DNA from: Paenisporosarcina sp. HGH0030
GTDB taxonomy: Bacteria; Bacillota; Bacilli; Bacillales_A; Planococcaceae
NCBI RefSeq assembly: GCF_000411295.1
Contig: NZ_KE150421.1
Coordinates: forward strand, 435,324 to 499,323
Direction of reading: 5' to 3'
Length of the DNA: 64,000 bases
Shown: positions 1-8,265 of the stretch, one piece after another
Layout: every line of letters begins with the position of its first letter
Position numbering within the stretch: position 1 is the first letter of the stretch
Notes under the pieces: model-generated
What the model was told of the DNA's origin: nothing
What the model saw: the letters and a program-made list of their open reading frames with translations, nothing else
Databases searched by the model: none
Position numbers and translations under genes: made by a program

Positions 1-188
1 AACTGATTACTTATGCAGATACCCGTGAAGAAGCGGTTGCAAAAATGAAGCGTGCACTGAGTGAGTTTGTTGTAGAGGGTGTTCATACAACAATTCCTTT
101 CCATGCAAAATTGATGGACCATGAAGAATTCAAATCTGGTGATTTCGATACGAAGTTTTTAGAGAAATACGACGTCATGAATTCCTAG
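1..188 (+). CDS. accC: Biotin carboxylase subunit of acetyl-CoA carboxylase, C-terminal end (partial)
   Basis: The window opens inside a reading frame whose last 61 residues are visible, including ITYADTREEAVAKM and EGVHTTIPFHAKLM, and which stops at TAG 186-188. This matches the C-terminus of AccC, which carboxylates the biotin of AccB with ATP and bicarbonate in the first committed step of fatty acid synthesis. The assignment is supported by the neighbour: in Bacillus the order is accB-accC-yqhY (asp23), and an Asp23 gene follows within 20 bases. The start lies outside the window. Confidence 0.9.
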   Translation, partial: LITYADTREEAVAKMKRALSEFVVEGVHTTIPFHAKLMDHEEFKSGDFDTKFLEKYDVMNS

Positions 189-203
189 GAAAGGATGATT
201 GGA

Positions 204-611
204 ATGGCTGAAAAAACAACAACAGCTTATTTGCAAATGATTCCGTCTGGTAAAGAAGAGTTAGGAAAGATTGAAGTAGCACCAGAGGTTTTAGAAGTAA
301 TCGCTGGAATTGCCACCACAGATGTTGAGGGAGTGGCCGGTACCCGTGGAAGTTTTGCAACAGGAGTTGCCGAACGTCTCGGCAAAAAAGTTCACGGTAA
401 AGGAATCAAGACAGAATTGACTGATCAAGGTCTATTTGTTGAAATTTATTGCACTGTGAAATACGGCGCGTCGATTCCTAAAGTAGCCAAAGAAGTTCAA
501 AGTCAAGTGCGTCAAGCAATTTTAAATATGACGTTACTTGAAACACAAGAAGTGAATGTCCATATTACTGGCATTCAGTTCGAACAACAAAAAGAAACAA
601 CAAACGAATAA
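204..611 (+). CDS. Asp23/Gls24 family envelope stress protein (YqhY type)
   Basis: A 135-residue Asp23/Gls24 domain protein, with the typical GKIEVAPEVLEVIAGIATT start and an IVEIYC-like beta segment (GLFVEIYCTVKYG). ATG at 204 is chosen over the in-frame ATG at 195 because the ribosome binding site AGGAAAGG at 187-194 overlaps the earlier one and lies 9 bases from the later one. In Bacillus the equivalent yqhY is co-transcribed with accBC and its loss disturbs acetyl-CoA carboxylase activity (known of the family). Here it is followed by a strong terminator, so it closes the accBC operon. Gene symbols vary between organisms, so none is given. Confidence 0.88.
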   Translation: MAEKTTTAYLQMIPSGKEELGKIEVAPEVLEVIAGIATTDVEGVAGTRGSFATGVAERLGKKVHGKGIKTELTDQGLFVEIYCTVKYGASIPKVAKEVQSQVRQAILNMTLLETQEVNVHITGIQFEQQKETTNE

Positions 612-616
612 CTCAC

Positions 617-650
617 AACATCGTTCGGTCTATCCGGACGGTGTTTTTTT
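617..650 (+). terminator. Rho-independent terminator of accC-asp23
   Basis: Arms 617-628 and 634-645 pair over 12 positions (with G-U pairs) around the 5-base loop TCTAT and run into T7. Confidence 0.85.
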
Positions 651-857
651 GTTTTGATAATCAAGTTTGGGGTAACAGCACAATTTAGTGCGTAAAAAAT
701 GCGCGACATCATCCACATCCTCATAATGGAATTGCCGATAAACAAGTAGAGGACCACCAGTTATCCGCAGAGTTTACGAAAACAAAAGAAGATGACAAGT
801 AAATACTACAAAAGCAAAGACCTTTCATGTGTGCATTCACTTGGGTAAGGTCTTTTT
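651..857 (+). other. Intergenic stretch with an open-frame remnant and a terminator
   Basis: Between the asp23 terminator and the marR promoter lies a frame without a start codon, open from just after TAG near 688 to TAA near 804, reading HHPHPHNGIADKQVEDHQL and further acidic/lysine-rich residues. I do not recognise it; it may be the tail of a lost gene. It is followed by a hairpin (AAAGACCTT near 816 pairing with AAGGTCTTT near 846) and a T-run, consistent with a terminator that once served that gene. Confidence 0.35.
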
Positions 858-870
858 TCGTGTGGATAGA

Positions 871-942
871 TTGACAATCTCTTATAATGAGAGTAAATTT
901 GAAAGACCAAAAACGAACTGTTCGATTTAGAACAGTTCGTTT
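871..942 (+). promoter_or_regulatory. marR-ABC operon promoter and perfect inverted-repeat operator
   Basis: TTGACA (871-876) and TAAATT (894-899) are 17 bases apart. Directly downstream are two perfect 13-base arms, AAACGAACTGTTC (911-923) and GAACAGTTCGTTT (930-942), separated by 6 bases. Position over the start of transcription and next to a MarR gene suggests an autorepressor site; it could also form an mRNA hairpin just ahead of the ribosome binding site. Confidence 0.65.
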
Positions 943-950
943 AGGAAGGA

Positions 951-1442
951 ATGGTGAGGAGTCAATTGGACAATGAAAATCAAAATTTAACAAAGTCCAT
1001 TCAATTATTACGTTCATTTTCGAACATTCAAAAGAACATGATGAGGTTCGTCCAGAAGTCAGCGGTGGAAAATGGATTATCCATTCCCCAGTACACAATA
1101 TTGATGACCATCGTCATCCATAAGGAAATGACTCAAAAAAACGTGGGCGAGAAAACCTTTCTCCCTAAAAGTACTCTGAGTCAAGCCGTAGATGGGTTGG
1201 TAAGGGAAGGTTTGCTGAACCGTCAACAAGTCGAAGGGAATCGACGGGAGGTTTTGTTGTCACTCAGCGAAAATGGATTGGCACGGATCAAAGAGATTCA
1301 TATGCAAGAAAATGGCATTCACCAAACATTTCAATCGGTGGCGGAATCCCTGACTGATAAGCAATTCGAGGAACTGCTTGGTACCCATCAACAAATTACA
1401 AAGCATCTGGAAGAACTGGGACAAGAGGAGTGTTCAAATTGA
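951..1442 (+). CDS. MarR family transcriptional regulator
   Basis: A winged-helix MarR regulator of about 160 residues. The recognition region reads MTQKNVGEKTFLPKSTLSQ followed by VDGLVREGLLNR and the wing NRREVLLSLSENG. Such proteins bind palindromic DNA as dimers and often repress an adjacent transporter. The gene overlaps the exporter gene that follows, so the two are translated together, and a perfect inverted repeat lies just upstream. The start is uncertain: ATG 951 is almost touching AGGAAGG (943-949), while TTG 966 is preceded by GTGAGGAG. The ligand cannot be read from the sequence. This operon separates asp23 from nusB, which are neighbours in Bacillus subtilis. Confidence 0.85.
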   Translation: MVRSQLDNENQNLTKSIQLLRSFSNIQKNMMRFVQKSAVENGLSIPQYTILMTIVIHKEMTQKNVGEKTFLPKSTLSQAVDGLVREGLLNRQQVEGNRREVLLSLSENGLARIKEIHMQENGIHQTFQSVAESLTDKQFEELLGTHQQITKHLEELGQEECSN

Positions 1443-3163
1443 TAAAATTACTGAAATATTTATCCGTTTATAAGTGGCTTGTATTCGCGGTTGTCGGACT
1501 CGTATTCATTCAATCGATGGCTGACCTCTTTTTACCAACACTGATGGCGGACATCATTGATAAAGGTGTTGTTACGGGAGACACCCCTTATATATGGAAA
1601 ATTGGAGGATTCATGCTGTTGGTTTCATCACTTGGAGCCACTGCATCAGTCATTGCAAGCTATTATTCTTCCAAAGCGGCTATGGGACTCGGACGTGACA
1701 TTCGCAGAAAAGTCTTCAATCATGTCGGGAAGTTTTCATTGCAGGAATTTGACGAGGTGGGAACCGCTTCACTGATCACGAGAACAACGAATGACATCAC
1801 GCAAGTCCAGCAAGTCGTCATCATGATGCTCAGAATGGTTGTCAGTGCACCGATCATGTTAATAGGCGGGGTCATCATGGCCGTATCGAAAGATGCCAAA
1901 TTATCATTGGTGATTGTTGCCACCATGCCTGTATTGATTGGTTCCGTCCTGCTGATTCTGAAAAAAGGGGTACCCCTTTTTCAAACGGTGCAAGAACGTC
2001 TGGATCGCTTGAATCTGGTCTTACGCGAGAACCTCACGGGGATTCGCGTCATTCGCGCGTTCAATCGGGAAACCGAAGAGAAAGTGCGAATGAAGCAAGC
2101 AAATAAAGAGTTGACGGATGTTTCGATTAAAGTAAATAAAGTCATGGCGTTTTTGATGCCTGTAATGATGCTTGTCATGAACTTAACAGTCGTCGGAATC
2201 ATTTGGTTCGGTGGGATTCGGATCGATAATGGAGCAATGCAAATCGGTGACCTGATGGCGTTTATCCAATACGTCATGCAAATCATGTTTGCTCTTGTCA
2301 TGGCATCCATGATGTTCGTCATGATTCCACGTGCTGCTGTGTCGGCGAAACGGATTAACGAAGTACTGGAAATGAAACCGTCTTTCTTAGATGAAGGAAC
2401 GGAAAAGGCAGATCGTGAAAGAGGGACGCTTGAATTTGAGCATGTGACATTCAGCTATCCAGGAGCGGAAGAACCTGCCTTATCAGACATCAGTTTTACT
2501 GCTAAACCTGGTGAAATTACCGCCATCATTGGCGGAACAGGATCTGGGAAATCAACTCTCGTCAATTTGATTCCACGGTTTTATGACATTTCAAGTGGAA
2601 GCATTCGCGTAAACGGTGTTGATATCCGTAAGGCGTCACAAGATGAAATCCGTTCGAAAATCGGTTTCGTTCCACAAAAAGCTATACTTTTCACGGGAAC
2701 GATTGCCGATAACATTCGCTTCGGAAAACAGGATGCCTCGCAGGATGAAATGGAGCACGCGGCTGCTATTGCACAAGCAGATGATTTCATTGGCAAGATG
2801 AAAGAAGGCTATGCTGCAGAAATCGAACAAGGTGGCTCGAACTTGTCCGGCGGGCAAAAGCAACGGCTGTCAATAGCTAGAGCGCTCATTCGAAAACCGG
2901 ATCTTTATATATTCGATGACAGCTTTTCCGCACTTGATTTCAAGACAGATGCCAAACTCCGGGCAGCCTTGAAAGATGAAACGAAAAATGCGACGGTGTT
3001 ACTGGTTGCACAACGTGTCAGCACAGTGGTCGACGCGAATCGGATCATCGTGTTGGACGAAGGACGAATAGTCGGTTTGGGTACTCACCAAGAGTTGCTT
3101 GCAACAAATGATGTATACCGTGAAATCGCCTTATCACAGCTTTCAGAGGAGGAAATCGCATGA
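1439..3163 (+). CDS. ABC exporter half-transporter, degenerate-site subunit (YfiB-like)
   Basis: A type IV ABC exporter half: six membrane segments in the first 300 residues, then a nucleotide-binding domain with Walker A GGTGSGKST and signature LSGGQKQR. The Walker B end reads IFDDSFSALD, with Asp where the catalytic Glu should be, and the H-loop carries Gln (VAQRVST), so this subunit contributes the non-hydrolysing site of a heterodimer. The pattern matches YfiB of Bacillus and TM287 of Thermotoga. TTG 1439 is the likely start because AGAGGAG ends about 8 bases before it; GTG 1430 overlaps that ribosome binding site. It overlaps the partner gene by four bases. Likely role is drug or lipid export under the adjacent MarR protein (inference). 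Confidence 0.88.
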   Translation: MIKLLKYLSVYKWLVFAVVGLVFIQSMADLFLPTLMADIIDKGVVTGDTPYIWKIGGFMLLVSSLGATASVIASYYSSKAAMGLGRDIRRKVFNHVGKFSLQEFDEVGTASLITRTTNDITQVQQVVIMMLRMVVSAPIMLIGGVIMAVSKDAKLSLVIVATMPVLIGSVLLILKKGVPLFQTVQERLDRLNLVLRENLTGIRVIRAFNRETEEKVRMKQANKELTDVSIKVNKVMAFLMPVMMLVMNLTVVGIIWFGGIRIDNGAMQIGDLMAFIQYVMQIMFALVMASMMFVMIPRAAVSAKRINEVLEMKPSFLDEGTEKADRERGTLEFEHVTFSYPGAEEPALSDISFTAKPGEITAIIGGTGSGKSTLVNLIPRFYDISSGSIRVNGVDIRKASQDEIRSKIGFVPQKAILFTGTIADNIRFGKQDASQDEMEHAAAIAQADDFIGKMKEGYAAEIEQGGSNLSGGQKQRLSIARALIRKPDLYIFDDSFSALDFKTDAKLRAALKDETKNATVLLVAQRVSTVVDANRIIVLDEGRIVGLGTHQELLATNDVYREIALSQLSEEEIA

Positions 3164-5019
3164 CCAATCAAAAAAAACCTCAAAGTGGTGGGCCGGGGCA
3201 AGGACCTGGTGGCGGTAACATGATGATGATGGGCGGGCAAAAAGCAAAAGATTTCAAAGGGACACTGAGACGTCTTTTGACTTATTTGAAGCCGCGCCGA
3301 AATAAATTGGTTGCCGTTTTCTTTGCAGCAATCTTGAGTACCATATTTATGATCGTTGGACCAAAAATAATGGGGACGGCAATCACGGAACTATTTGAAG
3401 GTGCATACGGGAAATTCCAAGGGATACCTGGTGCAGCCATCAATTTCGATAAAATTGGGCAGATTCTTCTGGTCCTTGTTGGGCTCTATGTTTTAAGTAG
3501 CCTTTTCAACTATGTGCAACAATATATTATGTCGAGTGTTGCACAGGAAACGGTTTACGATCTAAGGGAAGACGTCAATCATAAGCTTGAAAAACTGCCG
3601 CTCAAATATTTTGATGGCCGATCAAACGGCGAAACGCTCAGCCGTATGACAAATGATATCGATACAATAGGGAGCACGTTGCAACAAAGTCTAACTCAAT
3701 TCATTACCTCAATCGTGACAATATTAGGGATTATCATCATGATGCTTTCGATCAGTCCATTATTGACGCTGATATCAATTGTCAGTTTACCGCTGTCTAT
3801 ATTTGTGATAAAACCGATCCTGAAAAAATCCCAAAAACACTTTGCCGATCAGCAGCGTACACTTGGCCAGCTGAATGGGCACATTGAAGAAATGTATACT
3901 GGTCACCAAGTGGTTAAAGCGTTCGGGCATGAGAAAAAGTCCGTTGCTCAGTTTGATAAGGTCAATGAAGTATTGTATGAAGCGGGAAGCAAAGCTCAAT
4001 TCATTTCAGGTATCATCATGCCGATGATGTTCTTCATTGGGAATTTAAGTTATGTCCTAATCAGTGTTGTGGGCGGAATTTTGGTAACGCAGCGTGCCAT
4101 CTCAATAGGTGACATACAAGCTTTCATCACTTATTCAAAACAGTTTACACAACCAATCACACAAACAGCCAACATCGCGAACATCATTCAGTCCACGGTT
4201 GCAGCTGCAGAGCGGGTATTTGTACTGCTCGATGAAGCAGAAGAGATGACAGAAGTGACGACCGATAGTCTGGAGCGTGCCAATGGCGCTGTGACATTCG
4301 AACATGTGGATTTTGGGTATGAAGATGATTTGTTGATCCAAGACATGAACATCGATGTGTTGCCTGGTCAGACCGTTGCAATCGTTGGGCCTACCGGGGC
4401 AGGAAAAACGACGATGATCAATCTATTGATGAGATTTTATGAACTCAATGGCGGAAAGATCAAAATCGATGGTCTTGACACACGGAACATGTCCCGAAAC
4501 GATCTCCGCAAGAGTTTTGGAATGGTTCTTCAGGATACGTGGCTCTTCAATGGAACGATCAAGGACAATATCGCGTATGGAAAAAGTGGTTCAACGGATG
4601 AAGAAATCTTCGAGGCTGCCCGTACGGCCCATGCTGATCATTTCATCCGTACGCTACCGGATGGTTATGAAACCGTGTTGAACGAAGAAGCTTCGAATAT
4701 ATCACAAGGGCAAAAACAACTTCTGACAATCGCACGAGCGGTCCTGGCAGATCCACCTATCATGATATTGGATGAAGCTACTTCCAGTGTGGACACACGG
4801 ACGGAAATCTTCATCCAAAAGGCGATGAACCGTTTGATGGAAGACCGTACTAGCTTTGTTATTGCCCATCGTCTGTCAACGATTAAGGATGCGGATTTGA
4901 TTTTGGTGATGGACCAAGGAAAAGTGATTGAACAAGGGAATCATGTTGAGTTATTGGAGAGAAATGGTTTCTATGCAGATCTTTACAATAGCCAATTCTC
5001 AGAAAAATTAGCGATTTAA
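3160..5019 (+). CDS. ABC exporter half-transporter, catalytic subunit (YfiC-like)
   Basis: Partner of the preceding half-transporter, 619 residues, starting at ATGA overlapping the upstream stop. It begins with a Gly/Pro/Met-rich cytoplasmic tail (GGPGQGPGGGNMMMM) before the six membrane segments. The nucleotide-binding domain has Walker A GPTGAGKTT, a modified signature ISQGQKQLL, an intact Walker B ending LDEATSSVD and an intact H-loop AHRLST. Catalytic Glu and His here, with the canonical signature on the partner, make one working ATP site and one degenerate site, as in TM287/288 and BmrCD. A strong terminator follows, so marR and the two halves form one operon. Confidence 0.9.
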   Translation: MTNQKKPQSGGPGQGPGGGNMMMMGGQKAKDFKGTLRRLLTYLKPRRNKLVAVFFAAILSTIFMIVGPKIMGTAITELFEGAYGKFQGIPGAAINFDKIGQILLVLVGLYVLSSLFNYVQQYIMSSVAQETVYDLREDVNHKLEKLPLKYFDGRSNGETLSRMTNDIDTIGSTLQQSLTQFITSIVTILGIIIMMLSISPLLTLISIVSLPLSIFVIKPILKKSQKHFADQQRTLGQLNGHIEEMYTGHQVVKAFGHEKKSVAQFDKVNEVLYEAGSKAQFISGIIMPMMFFIGNLSYVLISVVGGILVTQRAISIGDIQAFITYSKQFTQPITQTANIANIIQSTVAAAERVFVLLDEAEEMTEVTTDSLERANGAVTFEHVDFGYEDDLLIQDMNIDVLPGQTVAIVGPTGAGKTTMINLLMRFYELNGGKIKIDGLDTRNMSRNDLRKSFGMVLQDTWLFNGTIKDNIAYGKSGSTDEEIFEAARTAHADHFIRTLPDGYETVLNEEASNISQGQKQLLTIARAVLADPPIMILDEATSSVDTRTEIFIQKAMNRLMEDRTSFVIAHRLSTIKDADLILVMDQGKVIEQGNHVELLERNGFYADLYNSQFSEKLAI

Positions 5020-5026
5020 ATAGGAA

Positions 5027-5062
5027 GAGGCTCATTTCTTGATTGAAATGAGCCTCATTTTT
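5027..5062 (+). terminator. Terminator of the marR-ABC exporter operon
   Basis: Perfect 12-base arms (5027-5038 GAGGCTCATTTC and 5045-5056) around the loop TTGATT, followed by ATTTTTATT. Confidence 0.9.
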
Positions 5063-5267
5063 ATTGGGGGAAATGATTGAAACGCGCATAGTAATGGCCG
5101 AACTTCTTGGGCTTTCGAGCAAAGATAACGTTAATAAATAATAATAAAAAGGATAGGTTATTACGTTGGATGAGATTAAGTGATTTTCACTTCAGTCCGA
5201 AATTTGATTGAGTACTTTTTCTGAACATTCGAACTTCCCTTTGAGGATGTCTTGTGCCCGCAAAATA

Positions 5268-5300
5268 TGCTATGATGTGTTCGAATGCATATAAAAGGAG
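5268..5300 (+). promoter_or_regulatory. Extended -10 promoter and ribosome binding site of nusB
   Basis: TGC-TATGAT at 5268-5276 is an extended -10 element; no good -35 is evident. AAGGAG at 5295-5300 lies 7 bases before the nusB ATG. The 200 bases before this hold no gene that I can support. Confidence 0.5.
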
Positions 5301-5307
5301 ACTACCC

Positions 5308-5697
5308 ATGAAACGTAGAGAAGCCCGTGAAAAAGCGTTGCAAACTTTGTTTCAGTTAGAAAACACCGAGTTAACAATAGAAGATGCAATGAGCCACGTT
5401 TTAGATGGCGACAATGATCCTTTCTATGAAAAGCTTGTACGTGGAACGACTGAACAACTAACGCAAATAGATGAATCACTTAAAACAAAGTTAGAAAATT
5501 GGTCTTTGGATCGTTTACCTAAGATCGAACGCACGGTATTGCGCTTGGCAGTTTATGAATTGTTATTTATGCAGGATGCACCTTCAAAAGTAGTCATGAA
5601 TGAAGCGATTGAATTATGTAAAACGTTTGGTGATGAGAAATCAAGCAAGTTTGTGAACGGAGTTCTATCTAAATATACGGTCGAGACTTCTAACTGA
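5308..5697 (+). CDS. nusB: Transcription antitermination factor NusB
   Basis: A 129-residue NusB, starting MKRREAREKALQTLFQLE, the RNA-binding arginine-rich start of the family, and ending with the conserved NEAIELCKTFGDEKSSKFVNGVL. NusB with NusE (S10) binds boxA RNA and assembles the antitermination complex on rRNA operons. ATG 5308 is fixed by AAGGAG seven bases upstream; a longer frame begins at 5254 but its extra 18 residues cover the promoter. It is the first gene of the nusB-folD-xseA cluster, as in Bacillus, although separated from asp23 by an inserted exporter operon. Confidence 0.95.
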   Translation: MKRREAREKALQTLFQLENTELTIEDAMSHVLDGDNDPFYEKLVRGTTEQLTQIDESLKTKLENWSLDRLPKIERTVLRLAVYELLFMQDAPSKVVMNEAIELCKTFGDEKSSKFVNGVLSKYTVETSN

Positions 5698-5716
5698 CAG
5701 CAGGGGGAATAAAGAC

Positions 5717-6577
5717 ATGTCGAGTGCATTAATTAATGGAAAAGAAATTGGACAAGCGATACGCAATGATTTATCTGAACGTATCATTCACTTAAAAAAT
5801 CAAGGCATTACTCCAGGCTTAGCGGTTATTTTAGTCGGTGACAACGCAGCTTCGAAAACCTATGTTTCTAATAAACAAAAAACGTGTGAAGCACTTGGTA
5901 TGAATTCACGTTTACTTTCTTTTGAGTCAGATTTAACTGAAAGTGAACTCGTGCATACGATTCAATCACTGAATGAAGACCCAACCATTCATGGCATATT
6001 AGTACAGTTACCATTACCGAAGCACATTGGAGAATCTGCCGTATTGGCAGCCATTTCCCCAACTAAGGATGTAGATGGTTTCCATCCAATCAGTGTTGGA
6101 AAAATGATGCTCGGACAGGAGACTTTCCTTCCATGCACGCCATACGGGGTCATGAAACTTCTGGAATACTCTGGAATTGATCTTGCAGGCAAACACGCTG
6201 TTGTCATAGGACGTAGCCATATTGTAGGAAAACCAATGGGCCAATTACTTTTACAAAAAGATGCAACCGTGACATATGCGCATTCTAAGACGCCGAACCT
6301 ACAAGAAATTACCTTGCAGGCTGATATTCTCGTGGTGGCAGTTGGTAAAACGAAATTCATTACGAGTGAATACGTCAAAAGCGGAGCGGTCGTCATCGAT
6401 GTAGGTATGAATCGTGATGAAAACAATCGCCTGTGTGGAGATGTGGATTTTGAAGCAGTAAAAGAAAAAGCTTCATACATAACACCTGTTCCAGGCGGAG
6501 TGGGACCCATGACAATCACCATGTTAATGGCCAACACCGTACAATCTGCAGAAAATGAGTTGCGTCAAGACAAATGA
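5717..6577 (+). CDS. folD: Bifunctional methylenetetrahydrofolate dehydrogenase/cyclohydrolase
   Basis: FolD interconverts 5,10-methylene-, methenyl- and 10-formyl-tetrahydrofolate with NADP, supplying one-carbon units for purines and formyl-Met. The 286-residue protein shows the YxxxK catalytic pair (Y49, K53 in SKTYVSNKQK), the family motifs PLPKHI and DVDGFHP, the Rossmann stretch VVIGRSHIVGKPMGQLL and the C-terminal PVPGGVGPMT. It starts 20 bases after nusB behind AGGGGGA. A weak hairpin at about 6605-6640 (AAGCTGT...ACAGCTT) separates it from xseA and may reduce read-through. Confidence 0.96.
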   Translation: MSSALINGKEIGQAIRNDLSERIIHLKNQGITPGLAVILVGDNAASKTYVSNKQKTCEALGMNSRLLSFESDLTESELVHTIQSLNEDPTIHGILVQLPLPKHIGESAVLAAISPTKDVDGFHPISVGKMMLGQETFLPCTPYGVMKLLEYSGIDLAGKHAVVIGRSHIVGKPMGQLLLQKDATVTYAHSKTPNLQEITLQADILVVAVGKTKFITSEYVKSGAVVIDVGMNRDENNRLCGDVDFEAVKEKASYITPVPGGVGPMTITMLMANTVQSAENELRQDK

Positions 6578-6661
6578 AGTTAAAACAGGTAAAATAAAGG
6601 CAAGAAGCTGTTTTTCTTATAGAAAGACAGCTTTTCTATTTCTTCTTCGTGAGGAGTTTGA

Positions 6662-8026
6662 ATGCACGTGACTGCTTCGACATATTTAACAGTGAAAGCA
6701 CTGACCAAATACATAAAAAGAAAATTTGATGCGGATCCCCATTTGCGCAATGTTTATGTCAAAGGGGAACTATCCAATGTCAAAATACATACAAGCGGAC
6801 ACATTTACTTCACAATTAAAGACGATCAAACAAGAATGCCTGCTGTTATGTTTGCGGCACAAGCAAGAAGTTTGAAATTTAAACCGGAGAGCGGAATGAA
6901 TGTTCTTTTGCAAGGTGATGTGAATGTTTATGAAGGCTCAGGCCAATATCAGTTGTATGCACAATTGATGCAGCCTGATGGTATTGGTGAACTATTTGTA
7001 GCCTTTGAACAGCTTAAAGAAAAATTGGCGAAAGAAGGACTTTTCCATCCTTCTAGAAAGAAACAGATTCCAAAATACCCTCAAAAGATTGGTGTTATTA
7101 CAGCTTCAACAGGTGCAGCCATTCGGGATATTGTCACGACTTTGAGCCGCCGTTATCCTTTGGCAGAAGTTATCATTTTTCCAGCTCTGGTTCAAGGGGC
7201 CGGTGCAGCACCAAGTATCGTAAAAGCATTAAAACGTGCTCATAGCTATCCGGATCTTGATGTTTGTATTGTTGGACGCGGGGGCGGGTCGATTGAAGAC
7301 TTATGGGCTTTCAACGAAGAAATCGTTGCGCGGGAAATTGCGAATAGTACCATTCCTATTATTAGTGCTGTCGGACATGAAACGGATACGACAATCGCTG
7401 ACTATGTCTCAGATCTTCGCGCACCAACGCCAACTGCAGCAGCAGAGCTTGCCGTACCAAATCAACTGGATTTGCTTGAACGTGTATCCAATAGAAAATC
7501 ACAAATGGTATCGATTGTTACGGCTATTTTATCACAGGAGCGAAAAAGGTTGACGCGGGTGATGTCTGCATATCCACTGGCCTATCCTGAAAGATTATAC
7601 CGACCGTTTGTTGAAAGACTGACCCGAGCGAATGAACAGATGGAGAGAAACGGGCGTACGATTTTCCAACAAAAACAACAACATCTTGCACAGCAAACCA
7701 TGCGTCTGACATTGCAAAATCCACAAAGAATGGTTTTGCTACATCAAAAAAATGTTCAGGCTTCTCAACAACGTTTGCATATGGCAGCTCAAAAAAATGT
7801 ACAAACGAAAGCTCGTTCTTTCAGTAATATGATTCAGTTACTGGAAGCATTGAACCCGCTGAAAATCATGGATCGGGGCTACAGTCTGACCTATCAAAAT
7901 GATCAAGTTGTCAAATCAATTGAAGATATCAATCCAGATCAACCACTTCATATCAAATTACAAGATGGAGTCATAATCGCATCTATAGACTCTATAAACA
8001 AACAGTCTAAAGGAGAATCATCATGA
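6662..8026 (+). CDS. xseA: Exodeoxyribonuclease VII large subunit
   Basis: XseA, 454 residues, is the catalytic subunit of exonuclease VII, which degrades single-stranded DNA from both ends. The N-terminal OB-fold reads YVKGELSNVKIHTSGHIYF; the nuclease core contains GVITASTGAAIRDI, VGRGGGSIEDLWAFNEE and SAVGHETDTTIADY with LRAPTPTAAAEL. A long helical C-terminal region rich in Gln and Arg binds the small subunit. The start has GTGAGGAG about 6 bases upstream. The stop overlaps the xseB start (ATGA), as usual for this pair, coupling their translation. Confidence 0.96.
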   Translation: MHVTASTYLTVKALTKYIKRKFDADPHLRNVYVKGELSNVKIHTSGHIYFTIKDDQTRMPAVMFAAQARSLKFKPESGMNVLLQGDVNVYEGSGQYQLYAQLMQPDGIGELFVAFEQLKEKLAKEGLFHPSRKKQIPKYPQKIGVITASTGAAIRDIVTTLSRRYPLAEVIIFPALVQGAGAAPSIVKALKRAHSYPDLDVCIVGRGGGSIEDLWAFNEEIVAREIANSTIPIISAVGHETDTTIADYVSDLRAPTPTAAAELAVPNQLDLLERVSNRKSQMVSIVTAILSQERKRLTRVMSAYPLAYPERLYRPFVERLTRANEQMERNGRTIFQQKQQHLAQQTMRLTLQNPQRMVLLHQKNVQASQQRLHMAAQKNVQTKARSFSNMIQLLEALNPLKIMDRGYSLTYQNDQVVKSIEDINPDQPLHIKLQDGVIIASIDSINKQSKGESS

Positions 8027-8265
8027 CAAAAACCAACGTATCTTTTGACCAAGCAATTCAACAATTAGAGGAAATTGTACGTCAGCTGGAGCAAGGCGAT
8101 GTTCCTCTTGAGGATGCTATTTCACTTTATAAAAAGGGAATGGAAATGTCGACGGTATGCCACGAGAAATTGCACAATGCAGAAAAACAATTGATTTCCA
8201 TCATGGATGACAGCGGAGAAAAAGTGCCATTTGAAGCCATCGAAAAAGAGGATGCATCACAATGA
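8023..8265 (+). CDS. xseB: Exodeoxyribonuclease VII small subunit
   Basis: An 80-residue XseB, with FDQAIQQLEEIVRQLEQGD and PLEDAISLYKKGMEM, the conserved helical hairpin by which several small subunits bundle around the XseA C-terminal helices. It is coupled at both ends by ATGA overlaps, upstream with xseA and downstream with ispA. Length is normal for the family. Confidence 0.95.
   Translation: MTKTNVSFDQAIQQLEEIVRQLEQGDVPLEDAISLYKKGMEMSTVCHEKLHNAEKQLISIMDDSGEKVPFEAIEKEDASQ

Noticed and set aside
871-888. TTGACA with TATAAT as the marR promoter
   Set aside because: The two hexamers are only 6 bases apart; TAAATT at 17 bases was used instead.
911-942. LexA (SOS) box in the marR leader
   Set aside because: GAAC and GTTC are one base apart in each arm, not the four of the Gram-positive LexA site.
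1981-2322. Long minus-strand frame inside the ABC exporter gene
   Set aside because: It is opposite a conserved gene, has no ribosome binding site and reads as low-complexity antisense sequence.
5989-6537. 182-codon minus-strand frame inside folD
   Set aside because: Shadow of a strongly conserved gene; no family features of its own.
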